DNA of 34,268 bases from Actinomycetes bacterium. Lineage in GTDB: Bacteria; Actinomycetota; Acidimicrobiia; Acidimicrobiales; JAKAVM01. Numbering within the stretch: the stretch's first letter is position 1; the number at the start of each line of letters is the position of its first letter. Shown piece by piece: positions 19,442 to 28,556 of the stretch. The notes below the pieces were generated by a model. The model was not told where the DNA came from. It worked only from the letters and a program-made list of their open reading frames with translations, and ran no database searches. The DNA is taken from contig JAKAWH010000025.1 in the NCBI GenBank assembly GCA_021817065.1, positions 1-34,268 of the forward strand. Reading direction: 5' to 3'. Position numbers and translations under genes: made by a program.

Positions 19442-21064
19442 ATGTCATCGTGGAACTTCGCCGACGTATGGGAGGTTGTCGCAGAGAAGATCCCGGAGGC
19501 GCCCGCCCTCCTCCACGGCGATCGGCGCTACACGTGGGACGAGACCAACACGCGAGCCAACGGGATCGCCTCCGCGATTCTCGAGTCCGGGGTGTCCCAG
19601 CAGAACAGCGTTGCCCAGTACCTCTACAACTGCCCAGAGTACCTCGAGTCGACCTTTGCCATCTTCAAGGCGGGGTTGGTCCCGGTGAACACCAACTACC
19701 GGTACGGGCCCAAGGAGCTTGCCTATCTATGGGACAACTCCGACGCCGTGGCAGTCATCTTCCACGCTTCCTTCCTCCCCCTGGTCAGCCAATTGCGCGC
19801 CGACCTCCCCAAGATCCACGCCTGGATCTGGGTGAACGACGGTACCGGTGGCTCCTGTCCCGAGTGGGCCTTCGACTACCAGAAATGTGCCGCCCGGGGG
19901 ACCGGCGACAACCTGCGCGCCCCCTGGTCCCGCTCACCAGACGACGTCTACATGCTCTACACCGGCGGTACAACCGGAATGCCCAAGGGGGTGATGTGGA
20001 GGCAGGACGACCTTTTCTCGGTGATCAACGAGGGGGGATTCTGCTTCTACCCTCCGGAGGGGACCCTCGATGACGTCCGGAACACCCTTTCGATGCCCGG
20101 GCCGGTCCATCTCTCTGCCTGCCCCCTCATGCATGGCACTGGCGCCTTCACCGCCTTCAACGCCCTGGACACCGGAGGGAGCGTGGTGACCATGACGTCG
20201 CGCGCTTTCGACGTCGTGGAGCTGCTCGACACCGTCGAGTCCGCCCAGGTAAACGTGATCTCCATCGTTGGCGACGCCTTCGCCAAGCCGATCCTGGCCG
20301 CTCTCGACGCCGATCCCGGCCGCTGGGACATCTCCTCGCTCAAGATCATCATCTCCTCAGGGGTGATGTGGAGCGAGCAGACCAAGGAGGGACTTCTGAA
20401 GCACCACGGCGGAATGCTCCTCGCCGACACCTTTTCCTCCTCGGAGGCGCTGGGGATGGGGATGTCGGTCTCTTCGGCGGGCGGGTCCTCCCGGACTGCC
20501 ACCTTCACCATCGGCGAGCACGCCCGAATCGTCGATGACGAAGGCAAGGAAGTCGCCGCAGGCGAGGTCGGGCGCCTGGCGGTGCGGGGACGCACCCCGA
20601 TCGGTTACTACAAGGACGAGGAAAAGTCGGCACGGACGTTCCCGATCATCGATGGCGTCCGGTACTCGATCCCGGGTGATTACGCCTACGCCGAGGCCGA
20701 CGGTACCGTCCATCTGCTGGGACGGGGTTCCCAATGCATCAACACGGGTGGGGAGAAGGTCTATCCCGAAGAGGTCGAGGAGGTGCTCAAGCTGCATCCC
20801 GACATTCGCGATGCAGCAGTGGTCGGCATCCCCGACGAGCGCTTCGGCGAGGTGATCTGGGCAGTGGTCGAGCCGGCCCCCGGTGCCGATCTGGACACTG
20901 CCGAGATCGTTCAATTCGTCAAGGACCGCTTGGCCAGCTACAAGGCACCTCGGGGGGTGGTCGCCGTCCATTCGGTGGGACGGAGCCCGTCGGGCAAGCT
21001 CGACTACAAGGCCGCCAAGGAGAGGGCCGTGGCGGCTCGGGACGCTTCCACCTCCGACTCATAG
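19442..21064 (+). CDS. Acyl-CoA synthetase (FadD family, AMP-binding)
   Basis: DDVYMLYTGGTTGMPKGVMWRQDDLF (AMP-binding motif), TFSSSEALGMG, NTGGEKVYPEEVEEVLKLHPDIRDAAVVGIPDERFGEVIWAVVEP, GKLDYKAAKERA. Confidence 0.94.
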   Translation: MSSWNFADVWEVVAEKIPEAPALLHGDRRYTWDETNTRANGIASAILESGVSQQNSVAQYLYNCPEYLESTFAIFKAGLVPVNTNYRYGPKELAYLWDNSDAVAVIFHASFLPLVSQLRADLPKIHAWIWVNDGTGGSCPEWAFDYQKCAARGTGDNLRAPWSRSPDDVYMLYTGGTTGMPKGVMWRQDDLFSVINEGGFCFYPPEGTLDDVRNTLSMPGPVHLSACPLMHGTGAFTAFNALDTGGSVVTMTSRAFDVVELLDTVESAQVNVISIVGDAFAKPILAALDADPGRWDISSLKIIISSGVMWSEQTKEGLLKHHGGMLLADTFSSSEALGMGMSVSSAGGSSRTATFTIGEHARIVDDEGKEVAAGEVGRLAVRGRTPIGYYKDEEKSARTFPIIDGVRYSIPGDYAYAEADGTVHLLGRGSQCINTGGEKVYPEEVEEVLKLHPDIRDAAVVGIPDERFGEVIWAVVEPAPGADLDTAEIVQFVKDRLASYKAPRGVVAVHSVGRSPSGKLDYKAAKERAVAARDASTSDS

Positions 21065-21111
21065 CCCCGGTGCTCGCAGGCTCCCTGACATCGTCTGTGT
21101 ATCCGTAGCCG

Positions 21112-22512
21112 GTGCGCGACCCCCGGGGCATGCACTGGTCCCGTATCGCCAGCACCAACCGGTTCTCCCGAACAACCGGACTGGCCCGGACCGGCCTCCG
21201 CATGATCGCCAACCGGGGCGTTGCCGCTGTTCGTTCTTCTGTTGTTCCCCGATCCAAGCGCGAGGCGATCCGCGACGCTGCCCGCCGGCGTTCCTCCGAA
21301 GACCTGGCTGCAACTCTCGCAGCTATGAAGGGGCTCGCCGCCAAGCTGGGCCAGATGGCTTCCTATCTCGACGAGACCCTTCCGGAAGCAACCCGCGATG
21401 CTCTGGCATCCCTGCAGTCGGACATGCCGCCAATGCACCCGGACACCGCTGCCGAGGTAGTGCGGGAGGAACTGGGCCGGCATCCAGCCAAGCTGTTCGC
21501 ATCCTGGGATCCCGAGCCGTTCGCCGCCGCCTCGATCGGCCAGGTGCACCGGGCGGTGACCCGCTCGGGGCTACCGGTGGCGGTAAAGGTGCAGTACCCG
21601 GGCATCGCCGGCACCGTGGATGCTGACATGTCCACCGCTTCGATGCTCTTCCATGCGTGCAAGTTCGCCTTTCCCACCCTCGATCCCAAGCCGATCGTCG
21701 AGGAATTGTACGCCCGCTTTCGCGAAGAGATCGACTACCGCATCGAAGCCGCCAACCAGCAGCTCTTTTGCGACCATTATCAGGATCATCCCTTCATCCA
21801 CATCCCCCAGGTTCTCCACGAGCTCTCCTCGGAGCGGGTGCTCACCACCGAGATGGCATCGGGGTCACGTTTCGCCGAGTTGCTCACCTGGCCGCAGGAA
21901 GAGCGCGACCTGGCCGGCGAAGCAATCTTTCGTTTCGTGTTTCGCAGCCTCTATACCCTGAACGCTTTCAATGGCGACCCCCATCCTGGTAACTACCTCT
22001 TCCGGCGCGGCGGGCGGGTGACCTTCCTCGACTTCGGGCTGGTGAAACACTTCGAACCGAGTGAGGCGGCGGTATTCAACGACATGGTACGGACCATGGT
22101 CACCGATGCCGACCCGGAAGCCTTCCGCCGGGTGATCGAGAAGGCGGGTCTCCTCAAGCCAGGGGCCGACGTCGCGACCGATGACGTTGCCGGGTACTTC
22201 GGTAGCTTTTACGAGCTGGTCCGGGAATCCCGGGAGATCACCGTCTCCGCCGAACTTGCCTCCGCTATGGTCCGCTCGTTCACCGATACATCCAACCCGG
22301 TGACCAAGCACACCACGGTTCCTCCGGCTTTCGTAATCATCCAGCGGATCAACTTGGGTCTCTACGCCCTCCTGGCCCAACTGGGAGCCGGGGTGAACTG
22401 GCGGGGCGTGGCCGAGGAACTCTGGCCTCATGTGGCCGGACCGCCCTCCTCTCCATTGGGCACGGAGGAGGCGAATTGGCAAGAAAGGATCGGCCGGCAG
22501 CGAACCGGCTAG
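21112..22512 (+). CDS. ABC1/AarF (UbiB-like) kinase-family protein
   Basis: GLAAKLGQMASYLDETLPEATRDALASLQSDMPPM (KxGQ), PFAAASIGQVHRAV, VAVKVQYPGI, NGDPHPGNYLFRRGGRVTFLDFGLVK. GTG start. Confidence 0.9.
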   Translation: MRDPRGMHWSRIASTNRFSRTTGLARTGLRMIANRGVAAVRSSVVPRSKREAIRDAARRRSSEDLAATLAAMKGLAAKLGQMASYLDETLPEATRDALASLQSDMPPMHPDTAAEVVREELGRHPAKLFASWDPEPFAAASIGQVHRAVTRSGLPVAVKVQYPGIAGTVDADMSTASMLFHACKFAFPTLDPKPIVEELYARFREEIDYRIEAANQQLFCDHYQDHPFIHIPQVLHELSSERVLTTEMASGSRFAELLTWPQEERDLAGEAIFRFVFRSLYTLNAFNGDPHPGNYLFRRGGRVTFLDFGLVKHFEPSEAAVFNDMVRTMVTDADPEAFRRVIEKAGLLKPGADVATDDVAGYFGSFYELVRESREITVSAELASAMVRSFTDTSNPVTKHTTVPPAFVIIQRINLGLYALLAQLGAGVNWRGVAEELWPHVAGPPSSPLGTEEANWQERIGRQRTG

Positions 22513-22520
22513 CTAGCCGG
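22505..22520. other. Perfect 16-bp palindrome at the 3' end of the ABC1 kinase gene
   Basis: CCGGCTAGCTAGCCGG, containing the TAG stop at 22510-22512. Confidence 0.6.
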
Positions 22521-22587
22521 GGAAGGCTCCGGCGGCGAGCTTCTCGAACCTTTTTTGCTTGGCGGTTAGCAGTTCCGAGGGAACGGC

Positions 22588-23034
22588 TCAGCTGGCGGTG
22601 AGCTGTGTTCGGCGGGGGGCTCGGGCGGCGTGCTGACGGGCGATCTCGTCGGCCAGGACGTCGCGCAGGGTGTCGATGGCGTCGAGCACCTTGGGATGGC
22701 GCAGCGAGTAGAGAACCCTGTTGCCGTCCCGCTCGGTCGCCACCAATCCCCGCTCGCGCAGCACGGCGAGGTGCTGGGAGGTGTTCGCCTGGGGGACGCC
22801 GAGCGCGTGGCACAACTCGGAGACCGTATGGGGTCCGTCCCGCAATGCGTACAGGGCGATCAGCCTCTTCGGATCGTTGAGCGCCCTGCACATGGACGCG
22901 ACTACCTCGTCCAGTTCTTGCCGAAGAAGCGGGTCGACCTCGATTACAACCGCGCTCGCGGGTACACCCCGACGTACGGGTCCAGAGGCGCGGGTCCTGG
23001 TGGACCCAGTTGGCCGACTGATGTTCTGTGCCAT
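22588..23034 (-). CDS. ArsR/SmtB-type winged-helix regulator
   Basis: MCRALNDPKRLIALYALRDGPHTVSELCHALGVPQANTSQHLAVLRERGLVATERDGNRVLYSL. ATG 23034 (MAQNISRPTG). Confidence 0.9.
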   Translation of the reverse strand: MAQNISRPTGSTRTRASGPVRRGVPASAVVIEVDPLLRQELDEVVASMCRALNDPKRLIALYALRDGPHTVSELCHALGVPQANTSQHLAVLRERGLVATERDGNRVLYSLRHPKVLDAIDTLRDVLADEIARQHAARAPRRTQLTAS

Positions 23035-23160
23035 GCGTCCACTCTCTCTTTCCCCAAACGTGGATAACCGCTGTATGGTTCGCTTCAGAGCCGGGGCACT
23101 TCTCCTGCACGATGATACGGGGCACCCCGGCACCCTGCAAGCAAAAATAAGGATATTCGA

Positions 23161-23733
23161 ATGTACGAGCTTTCGCTTTCCGCTATTGGAACCGACCGGC
23201 CGGGCATCGTCGCGGCGATGACCGGCGTGCTTGCTGAGCTCGGATGCTCCATCGAGGACTCGGAGATGGCGGTACTGCGGAACAACTTCGCGATGATGCT
23301 GGTCCTCTCGGCTCCCGAGAGGACCAGCGCCACCATGGTCGAATCGGCACTCGCTCCCGTCGCCTCCCGCTTCGAACTAGTGGTGGCGGTCCGGCCCCTT
23401 GCCGCGCCCGCATCAGGCTCGATCCCCGCCAAGCCCGTTTCCGGACCTGGGACCGCCGAACCCGGCCAGACCGTGTCGCTATCGGTTCACGGAGCAGACC
23501 GGCCGGGCATCGTGGCGGCTGTCTCGGGATCCCTCGCCGAGGAGGGAGCCAACATCGTGGAGCTCCGGACTCACGTCGCCGGAGAGGCTGCCAACCCCCT
23601 CTACGTCATGGTGATGGAGGCGATCCTTCCCGCAGGGGCCGACCTCGCCACCCTGGGAGAACGGCTCGACTCGGTGGCCCGCGACATGGCCATCACGGTC
23701 ACCATCACGCCCGTCGAGGGCGAGGTCTTCTGA
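23161..23733 (+). CDS. Double ACT-domain protein (GcvR-like)
   Basis: Two ACT modules: ELSLSAIGTDRPGIVAAMTGVLAELGCSIEDSEMAVL and SLSVHGADRPGIVAAVSGSLAEEGANIVELRTHV. Confidence 0.88.
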   Translation: MYELSLSAIGTDRPGIVAAMTGVLAELGCSIEDSEMAVLRNNFAMMLVLSAPERTSATMVESALAPVASRFELVVAVRPLAAPASGSIPAKPVSGPGTAEPGQTVSLSVHGADRPGIVAAVSGSLAEEGANIVELRTHVAGEAANPLYVMVMEAILPAGADLATLGERLDSVARDMAITVTITPVEGEVF

Positions 23734-23763
23734 ACGCCGGCCCTCCCCTAACCCCGGTCCCCC

Positions 23764-24264
23764 ATGCCCGTTCGACCCGTCCTGCAACTCCCCCACCCGG
23801 TTCTGACCTCGCCAGCTTCGCCGGTGGGCGACGACATCGCTGCCGCGCGCGCGCTGGGAGCCGACCTGGTGGACACTATGTACGCATCGCCGGCATGCGT
23901 CGGGCTCGCCGCTCCCCAGATTGGGGTCGGCCTGCGCGCCTTCTGCCTCGACGTCTCCGCGCACAAGAAGGTCACTGCCTGCCACGGGCTGGTGGTCCTC
24001 GTGGATCCGGTGATCCTCTGGGGGGAAGATCCGGTCGTCCAGAGGGAAGGGTGCATGAGCGTCCCGGATTTCACCGGCGATGTGGCCCGCCCCCGACGAA
24101 TCGCTGTATCTGGTTACGATCTTTCGGGCGAAACTATCACCATCGAGTCGGAGGGATTCGAAGCGCGGGCGTTCCTCCACGAGATCGACCACCTCGACGG
24201 CAGGGTGTTCCTCGATCGGGTTGCTGGTCCCCACGCCGTCTTCCCTCGCAAGGTTTACCGGTAG
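23764..24264 (+). CDS. def: Peptide deformylase
   Basis: CVGLAAPQIG (motif 1), EGCMSVPDF (motif 2), FLHEIDHLDGRVF (HEXXH motif 3). Confidence 0.92.
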   Translation: MPVRPVLQLPHPVLTSPASPVGDDIAAARALGADLVDTMYASPACVGLAAPQIGVGLRAFCLDVSAHKKVTACHGLVVLVDPVILWGEDPVVQREGCMSVPDFTGDVARPRRIAVSGYDLSGETITIESEGFEARAFLHEIDHLDGRVFLDRVAGPHAVFPRKVYR

Positions 24265-24268
24265 CTCA

Positions 24269-24395
24269 CCCATCCCGGCACCGCCGTTCACGGCTGGCTC
24301 ACCCGTGAGGTTGGCGCGGCCCATCCCGGCACCGCCGTTCACGGCTGGCTCACCCGTGAGGTTGGCGCGGCCCATCCCGGCACCGCCGTTCACGG
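24269..24395. repeat. 51-bp direct tandem repeat, about 2.5 copies
   Basis: Unit CCCATCCCGGCACCGCCGTTCACGGCTGGCTCACCCGTGAGGTTGGCGCGG at 24269-24319 and 24320-24370, then the first 25 bp at 24371-24395. Confidence 0.97.
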
Positions 24396-24415
24396 TCCCG
24401 TAACCTGGCGGTCAT

Positions 24416-25945
24416 ATGACCACACGAAGAGATTTTCTGGCCGGTAGCGCTGCCGGACTGGCACTCGCTGCCGGCGGCGGGTTGCTGGATTCCTGCTCAG
24501 CTACCGCGAAAAAGGCCGCCTCGGTGAAACCTGCCGGCTCCGACCTGGGAGCGATCGAGCACGTGGTCATCCTCATGCAGGAGAACCGCTCTTTTGACCA
24601 TTACTTCGGTACCTACCGGGGAGTCCGCGGCTTCGACGACCACCCTTCCGGGAACCCGGGGGTATTCGCCCAGCGGTGGCCGGGAGGGCCGGCGTCCTCG
24701 GCGGGCAAGCTGCTCCCCTTCCATCTCGACACCGCCACCCAGGATGCCGAGTGCACCGCCGACCTTTCCCACGCCTGGAACGCCCAGCACCTGTCGGTGA
24801 ACGGCGGGAAGATGGACAGCTTCGTCGCCACCCACACCTCCCCTGTCTTCGAGGGGAACACGAACGGCCCCCTCACCATGGGCTACTACGCCCGCGCCGA
24901 TCTTCCCCTCCACTACGCGCTCGCCGACGCATTCACCATCTGCGACGGCTACCACTGCTCGGTCCTGGGACCCACCCATCCAAACCGCCTGATGTCCATG
25001 TCGGGGACCCTCGACCCGGACGGGCATGGGGGCGGTCCGATCCTCCAGACGAACCTTGCCGAGTCGGCCAAGTTCAGCGTCTCATGGAAGACCATGCCCG
25101 AAGTTCTCTCCGCCAAGGGGGTCTCCTGGAAGCTGTACAACCCCTCGGGAGCCACCTACCAGCCGTCCAGCTCGGTCGCCATGCTGGTCTCCAACAACAT
25201 CCTCCTCTACTTCAAGCAGTACCAGGATCCCGCTTCGCCCCTGTACCAAGGGGCGTTCGGGCACACCTTCGAGTCCGACTTCGCCCGCGACGTCGCCACC
25301 GGCTCGCTCCCGGCGGTCTCCTGGGTGATCCCCGCCATCGGCTACGACGAGCATCCCCCCGCCCCACCCTCCAATGGGGAGTGGTTCATCGACCAGGTGC
25401 TCTCCGCCCTGGTGGCCAATCCCAAGGTATGGGCTAAGACGGTTCTCTTCGTCACCTACGACGAGAACGACGGGTTCTTCGACCACGTCGCCCCGCCACT
25501 GGCCCCGGCAGGGACCCCAGGCGAGTACGTGACGGTGAATCCGCTCCCCGCCGACGCCTCCGGTATCGCCGGCCCGATCGGTCTGGGTGTGCGGGTTCCC
25601 ATGCTGGTGATCTCTCCCTTTTCTCGGGGTGGGTACGTGTGTTCCGACCTGTCAGACCACACATCGACCCTGCGTTTCCTGGAAACTCGCTTCGGGGTGA
25701 CCGTGCCCAACCTGTCGGCGTGGCGCCGCGGCACGGTCGGCAACCTGACCGGCGCCCTCCCCGTGCTCGGCAAGCCCGATAATTCGGTCCCCACCCTTCC
25801 ATCCACCGCCAACGACAGCGCTCTGGTCGAGCGGGAATGCACCGCCAGCCAGCTCATGGAGCTGCCTGGGCCGACTCACCCCTACCCGATCTCCTTCCCC
25901 CAGTCCATGCCCACCCAGGAACCTGGGAGCGCTCGCCGGGGCTGA
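24416..25945 (+). CDS. Tat-type secreted phosphoesterase (phospholipase C/acid phosphatase family)
   Basis: TTRRDFLAGSAAGLALAAGG (twin-arginine signal), IEHVVILMQENRSFDHYFGTYRGVRGFDD, DGYHCSVLGPTHPNRLMSMSGT, FVTYDENDGFFDHVAPP. Confidence 0.93.
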   Translation: MTTRRDFLAGSAAGLALAAGGGLLDSCSATAKKAASVKPAGSDLGAIEHVVILMQENRSFDHYFGTYRGVRGFDDHPSGNPGVFAQRWPGGPASSAGKLLPFHLDTATQDAECTADLSHAWNAQHLSVNGGKMDSFVATHTSPVFEGNTNGPLTMGYYARADLPLHYALADAFTICDGYHCSVLGPTHPNRLMSMSGTLDPDGHGGGPILQTNLAESAKFSVSWKTMPEVLSAKGVSWKLYNPSGATYQPSSSVAMLVSNNILLYFKQYQDPASPLYQGAFGHTFESDFARDVATGSLPAVSWVIPAIGYDEHPPAPPSNGEWFIDQVLSALVANPKVWAKTVLFVTYDENDGFFDHVAPPLAPAGTPGEYVTVNPLPADASGIAGPIGLGVRVPMLVISPFSRGGYVCSDLSDHTSTLRFLETRFGVTVPNLSAWRRGTVGNLTGALPVLGKPDNSVPTLPSTANDSALVERECTASQLMELPGPTHPYPISFPQSMPTQEPGSARRG

Positions 25946-25967
25946 CCGGTCCGTCTCCGCTGGAAAC

Positions 25968-25983
25968 TTGACCGCGCGGTCAA
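25968..25983. promoter_or_regulatory. Perfect 16-bp palindromic operator candidate upstream of the NMO gene
   Basis: TTGACCGCGCGGTCAA, followed directly by TATGCT (25984-25989), 6 nt, then ATG 25996. Confidence 0.75.
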
Positions 25984-25995
25984 TATGCTGGGCCC

Positions 25996-26973
25996 ATGCT
26001 GCGCACCCGCCTCACCGAGCTGCTCAACGTCGACCATCCGGTCATGCTGGCCGGGATGGGGGGCGTCTCCTACAACAAGCTGGTCGCCGCGGTGTCCGAG
26101 GCCGGTGGTTTCGGGTGCCTGGGCGCGTCCACCATGATCACCGACCAGATGATCACCGAGATACGCAAGGTGAAGGACCAGACCTCCAAGCCGTTCGGAG
26201 TGGACCTTCTCACCGCCATGCCGGGCGACATGGTCCGCCAGGTCGAGATCGTCATCGCCGAGGGAGCATCGGTCTTCGTCGCCGGACTGGGCATCCCCGC
26301 TGACGTGATCGAGCTCTGTCACCGCCACGGCGTACTTGTCGTAAATATGTGCGGCAAGGTGATCCACGCTCGCAAAGCAGTGGATGCCGGATGCGACATC
26401 GTGGTGGCTCAGGGGACCGAGGCGGGAGGCCACACAGGTACTGTCGCCACCATGCCGCTGGTTCCCCAGATCGTCGACGCTGTCGGGGGGCAGGTGCCTG
26501 TAGTGGCTGCAGGAGGCATCTTCGACGGGCGTGGACTCGCCGCCGCCCTCGCCCTGGGTGCCGACGGCGTGTGGATCGGTACACGATTCATCGCAACTCC
26601 AGAAGCCCGCGCAGTTGTCGGGTACAAAGACACGATACTGGCTACAGCGGAGGACGGCACGGTGGTGACCCGGGGCTTCTCCGGCAAGACGATGCGGGCG
26701 ATCCGCAACACCTACACCGACTACTGGGCCGCCCACCCCGACGAGTTGGACACCTTCCCGATGCAGGCGGCCAAGTCGATGCAAGCGGGAGCGTTCCATC
26801 TGGGTGGCGACGAGGAGACGCCGGACGTCGATCCCAGCCGGGAGTGCTACCCGTCCGGGCAGGGGGTAGGAGCGATCTCCTCGTTGATCCCGGCAGCCGA
26901 ATTGGTCCGTTCCTTCGTCGACGTGGCCGAACAGGTATTGGCACGGATCGCCCCGTCCGCCGTCAGCGCTTGA
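25996..26973 (+). CDS. Nitronate monooxygenase / 2-nitropropane dioxygenase-like flavoprotein
   Basis: HPVMLAGMGGVSYNKLVAAVSEAGGFGCLGAST, VDAGCDIVVAQGTEAGGHTG, VPVVAAGGIFDGRGLAAALALGADGVWIGTRFIATPEA. Confidence 0.92.
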   Translation: MLRTRLTELLNVDHPVMLAGMGGVSYNKLVAAVSEAGGFGCLGASTMITDQMITEIRKVKDQTSKPFGVDLLTAMPGDMVRQVEIVIAEGASVFVAGLGIPADVIELCHRHGVLVVNMCGKVIHARKAVDAGCDIVVAQGTEAGGHTGTVATMPLVPQIVDAVGGQVPVVAAGGIFDGRGLAAALALGADGVWIGTRFIATPEARAVVGYKDTILATAEDGTVVTRGFSGKTMRAIRNTYTDYWAAHPDELDTFPMQAAKSMQAGAFHLGGDEETPDVDPSRECYPSGQGVGAISSLIPAAELVRSFVDVAEQVLARIAPSAVSA

Positions 26974-27025
26974 TGAGCCCCGGAAGTCGCTACCCCGACA
27001 GCGTTTCGGAGCCTCCCTCGTGGCC

Positions 27026-27451
27026 ATGACCGAGGCGGATCAGGAGGCGGCCCGAAAGTCGATCACCGAGCTGATGGCGAAGACGCCCTTCCTGGCCGGC
27101 CTGGGAATCGTGTTCGAGAAGTACGAGCCCGACGATGTAACCGTACGCTTGCCCTTCCGCGAAGACCTCACCAACGACGGGACTGTCTACCACGGTGGAG
27201 TCGTCGCCTCGATCATCGACACAGCGGGAGCGGCGGCAGCCTGGTCCCATCACGACTTCGAAAAGGGAATCCGCGCCTCCACCGTCTCGATGAGTATCCA
27301 GTACGTCGGAACCGCCAAGAAGTCAGACCTTCTCTGCCATGGGCGCGCGATCAAACGGGGGAAGGAACTGATCTTCACCGAGATATCGGCAACCGATGCA
27401 ATTGGGAACCCGGTTGCACATGCCGTCCAGGTCTACCGCATCGCACAGTGA
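27026..27451 (+). CDS. Hotdog-fold thioesterase (PaaI-like)
   Basis: VRLPFREDLTNDGTVYHGGVVASIIDTAGAAAAWSHH...ASTVSMSIQYVGTAKKSDLLCHGRAIKRGKELIFTEISATDAIGNPVAHAVQVYRI. A GTG at 27020 is an alternative start. Confidence 0.9.
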   Translation: MTEADQEAARKSITELMAKTPFLAGLGIVFEKYEPDDVTVRLPFREDLTNDGTVYHGGVVASIIDTAGAAAAWSHHDFEKGIRASTVSMSIQYVGTAKKSDLLCHGRAIKRGKELIFTEISATDAIGNPVAHAVQVYRIAQ

Positions 27452-28539
27452 CCATCGCCAAGGCTCTCGTCCTGGAGGGACCGCGGCGTCTGGTGCCTCG
27501 TTCCCTCTCCATCCCAGCTGTGGGCGAAGACACCGCCCTCCTCCGGATCGAGGCGTGCGGCCTCTGCGGTACCGACCACGAGCAGTTCACAGGTGCCATG
27601 GGATCGGGATTCGCATTCGTCCCCGGTCACGAGGCAGTCGGCATCATCGAGGAGATTGGTCCGGTGGCGGAATCCCGGTGGGGGGTCACAATTGGAGACC
27701 GAGTGGCGGTGGAGGTCTTTCAGTCCTGCCGCGAGTGCGAACATTGCCGGCAGGGCGAGTACCGCCGGTGCCAGGTACACGGAATCGGCGACATGTACGG
27801 CTTCATCCCGGTCGGCAAGGAACCCGGGCTGTGGGGAGGCTATTCCACCCACCTTTTCCTCTCTCGTGACGCGATGCTCCACCGGGTGCCCGACGGCGTC
27901 GATCCGGTGCTGGCCACACTTTTCAATCCGCTCGGAGCCGGCATCCGATGGGGATGCACCTTGCCGGGTACGGCTCGTGGAGACGTGGTGGCAATCTTCG
28001 GCCCGGGTATCCGAGGACTCTGCTCGGTCGTTGCCGTCCACCAGGCCGGTGCCTCGTTCGTCATGGTGACCGGGTACGGGCCGGGAGACGCAGGCAGGTT
28101 GGAGGTAGCCAGGACACTTGGGGCCGACCTCGCAGTGGACGTGGCGGAGGAGGACCCAGCCGCCGCCCTCGCCGGAGCGACCGGTCGGCTGGCTGACGTG
28201 GTGGTGAACGTAACCGCCAAAGCGCCCTCCGCGTTCGGTCAGGCGATCCAGACGGTCCGGCCGGGAGGCACGGTGGTAATGGCCGGCACCAGCGGAGCGG
28301 TGGGCACACCGGGTCTCGTGCCCGACATGATCGCCTTCAAAGAGGTCCGGGTACTGGGCGCTCTGGGGGTGGACGCGCCTGCCTACGCCGAGGCCCTCCG
28401 GGTAATCGCCTCCGGGCGGTACCCATTCGGGGATCTTCCCCGGCGCATCGCTACGCTGGAAACCCTGGAACAACTGCTCACGAACATGGCCGGAGAAGGC
28501 AGTGTGCCACCCCCGGTTCACGGAGTTCTGGTGCCGTGA
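27448..28539 (+). CDS. Zinc-binding alcohol dehydrogenase family protein
   Basis: IEACGLCGTDHEQF, PGHEAVGIIEEIGP, structural-Zn cysteines CRECEHCRQGEYRRC. GTG start overlaps the thioesterase TGA (GTGA). Confidence 0.92.
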   Translation: MTIAKALVLEGPRRLVPRSLSIPAVGEDTALLRIEACGLCGTDHEQFTGAMGSGFAFVPGHEAVGIIEEIGPVAESRWGVTIGDRVAVEVFQSCRECEHCRQGEYRRCQVHGIGDMYGFIPVGKEPGLWGGYSTHLFLSRDAMLHRVPDGVDPVLATLFNPLGAGIRWGCTLPGTARGDVVAIFGPGIRGLCSVVAVHQAGASFVMVTGYGPGDAGRLEVARTLGADLAVDVAEEDPAAALAGATGRLADVVVNVTAKAPSAFGQAIQTVRPGGTVVMAGTSGAVGTPGLVPDMIAFKEVRVLGALGVDAPAYAEALRVIASGRYPFGDLPRRIATLETLEQLLTNMAGEGSVPPPVHGVLVP

Positions 28540-28556
28540 ACACCTCCATCGGCGGT

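Noticed and set aside
21157-21166. AACCGGTT as a second KstR-type site
   Set aside because: Lies inside the ABC1-kinase coding region and fails the flanking T...A positions of the motif.
23479-24393. Minus-strand ORF with NGGAGMGRANLTGEPAV repeats, a possible repeat protein
   Set aside because: The repeats arise because the 51-bp unit is a multiple of 3. The rest is antisense to the deformylase and ACT genes.
24269-24395. CRISPR array
   Set aside because: The copies are directly contiguous with no variable spacers and no cas genes nearby.
25882-27027. 381-aa minus-strand ORF opposite the NMO gene
   Set aside because: NMO motifs on the plus strand are decisive; the antisense translation has no domain.
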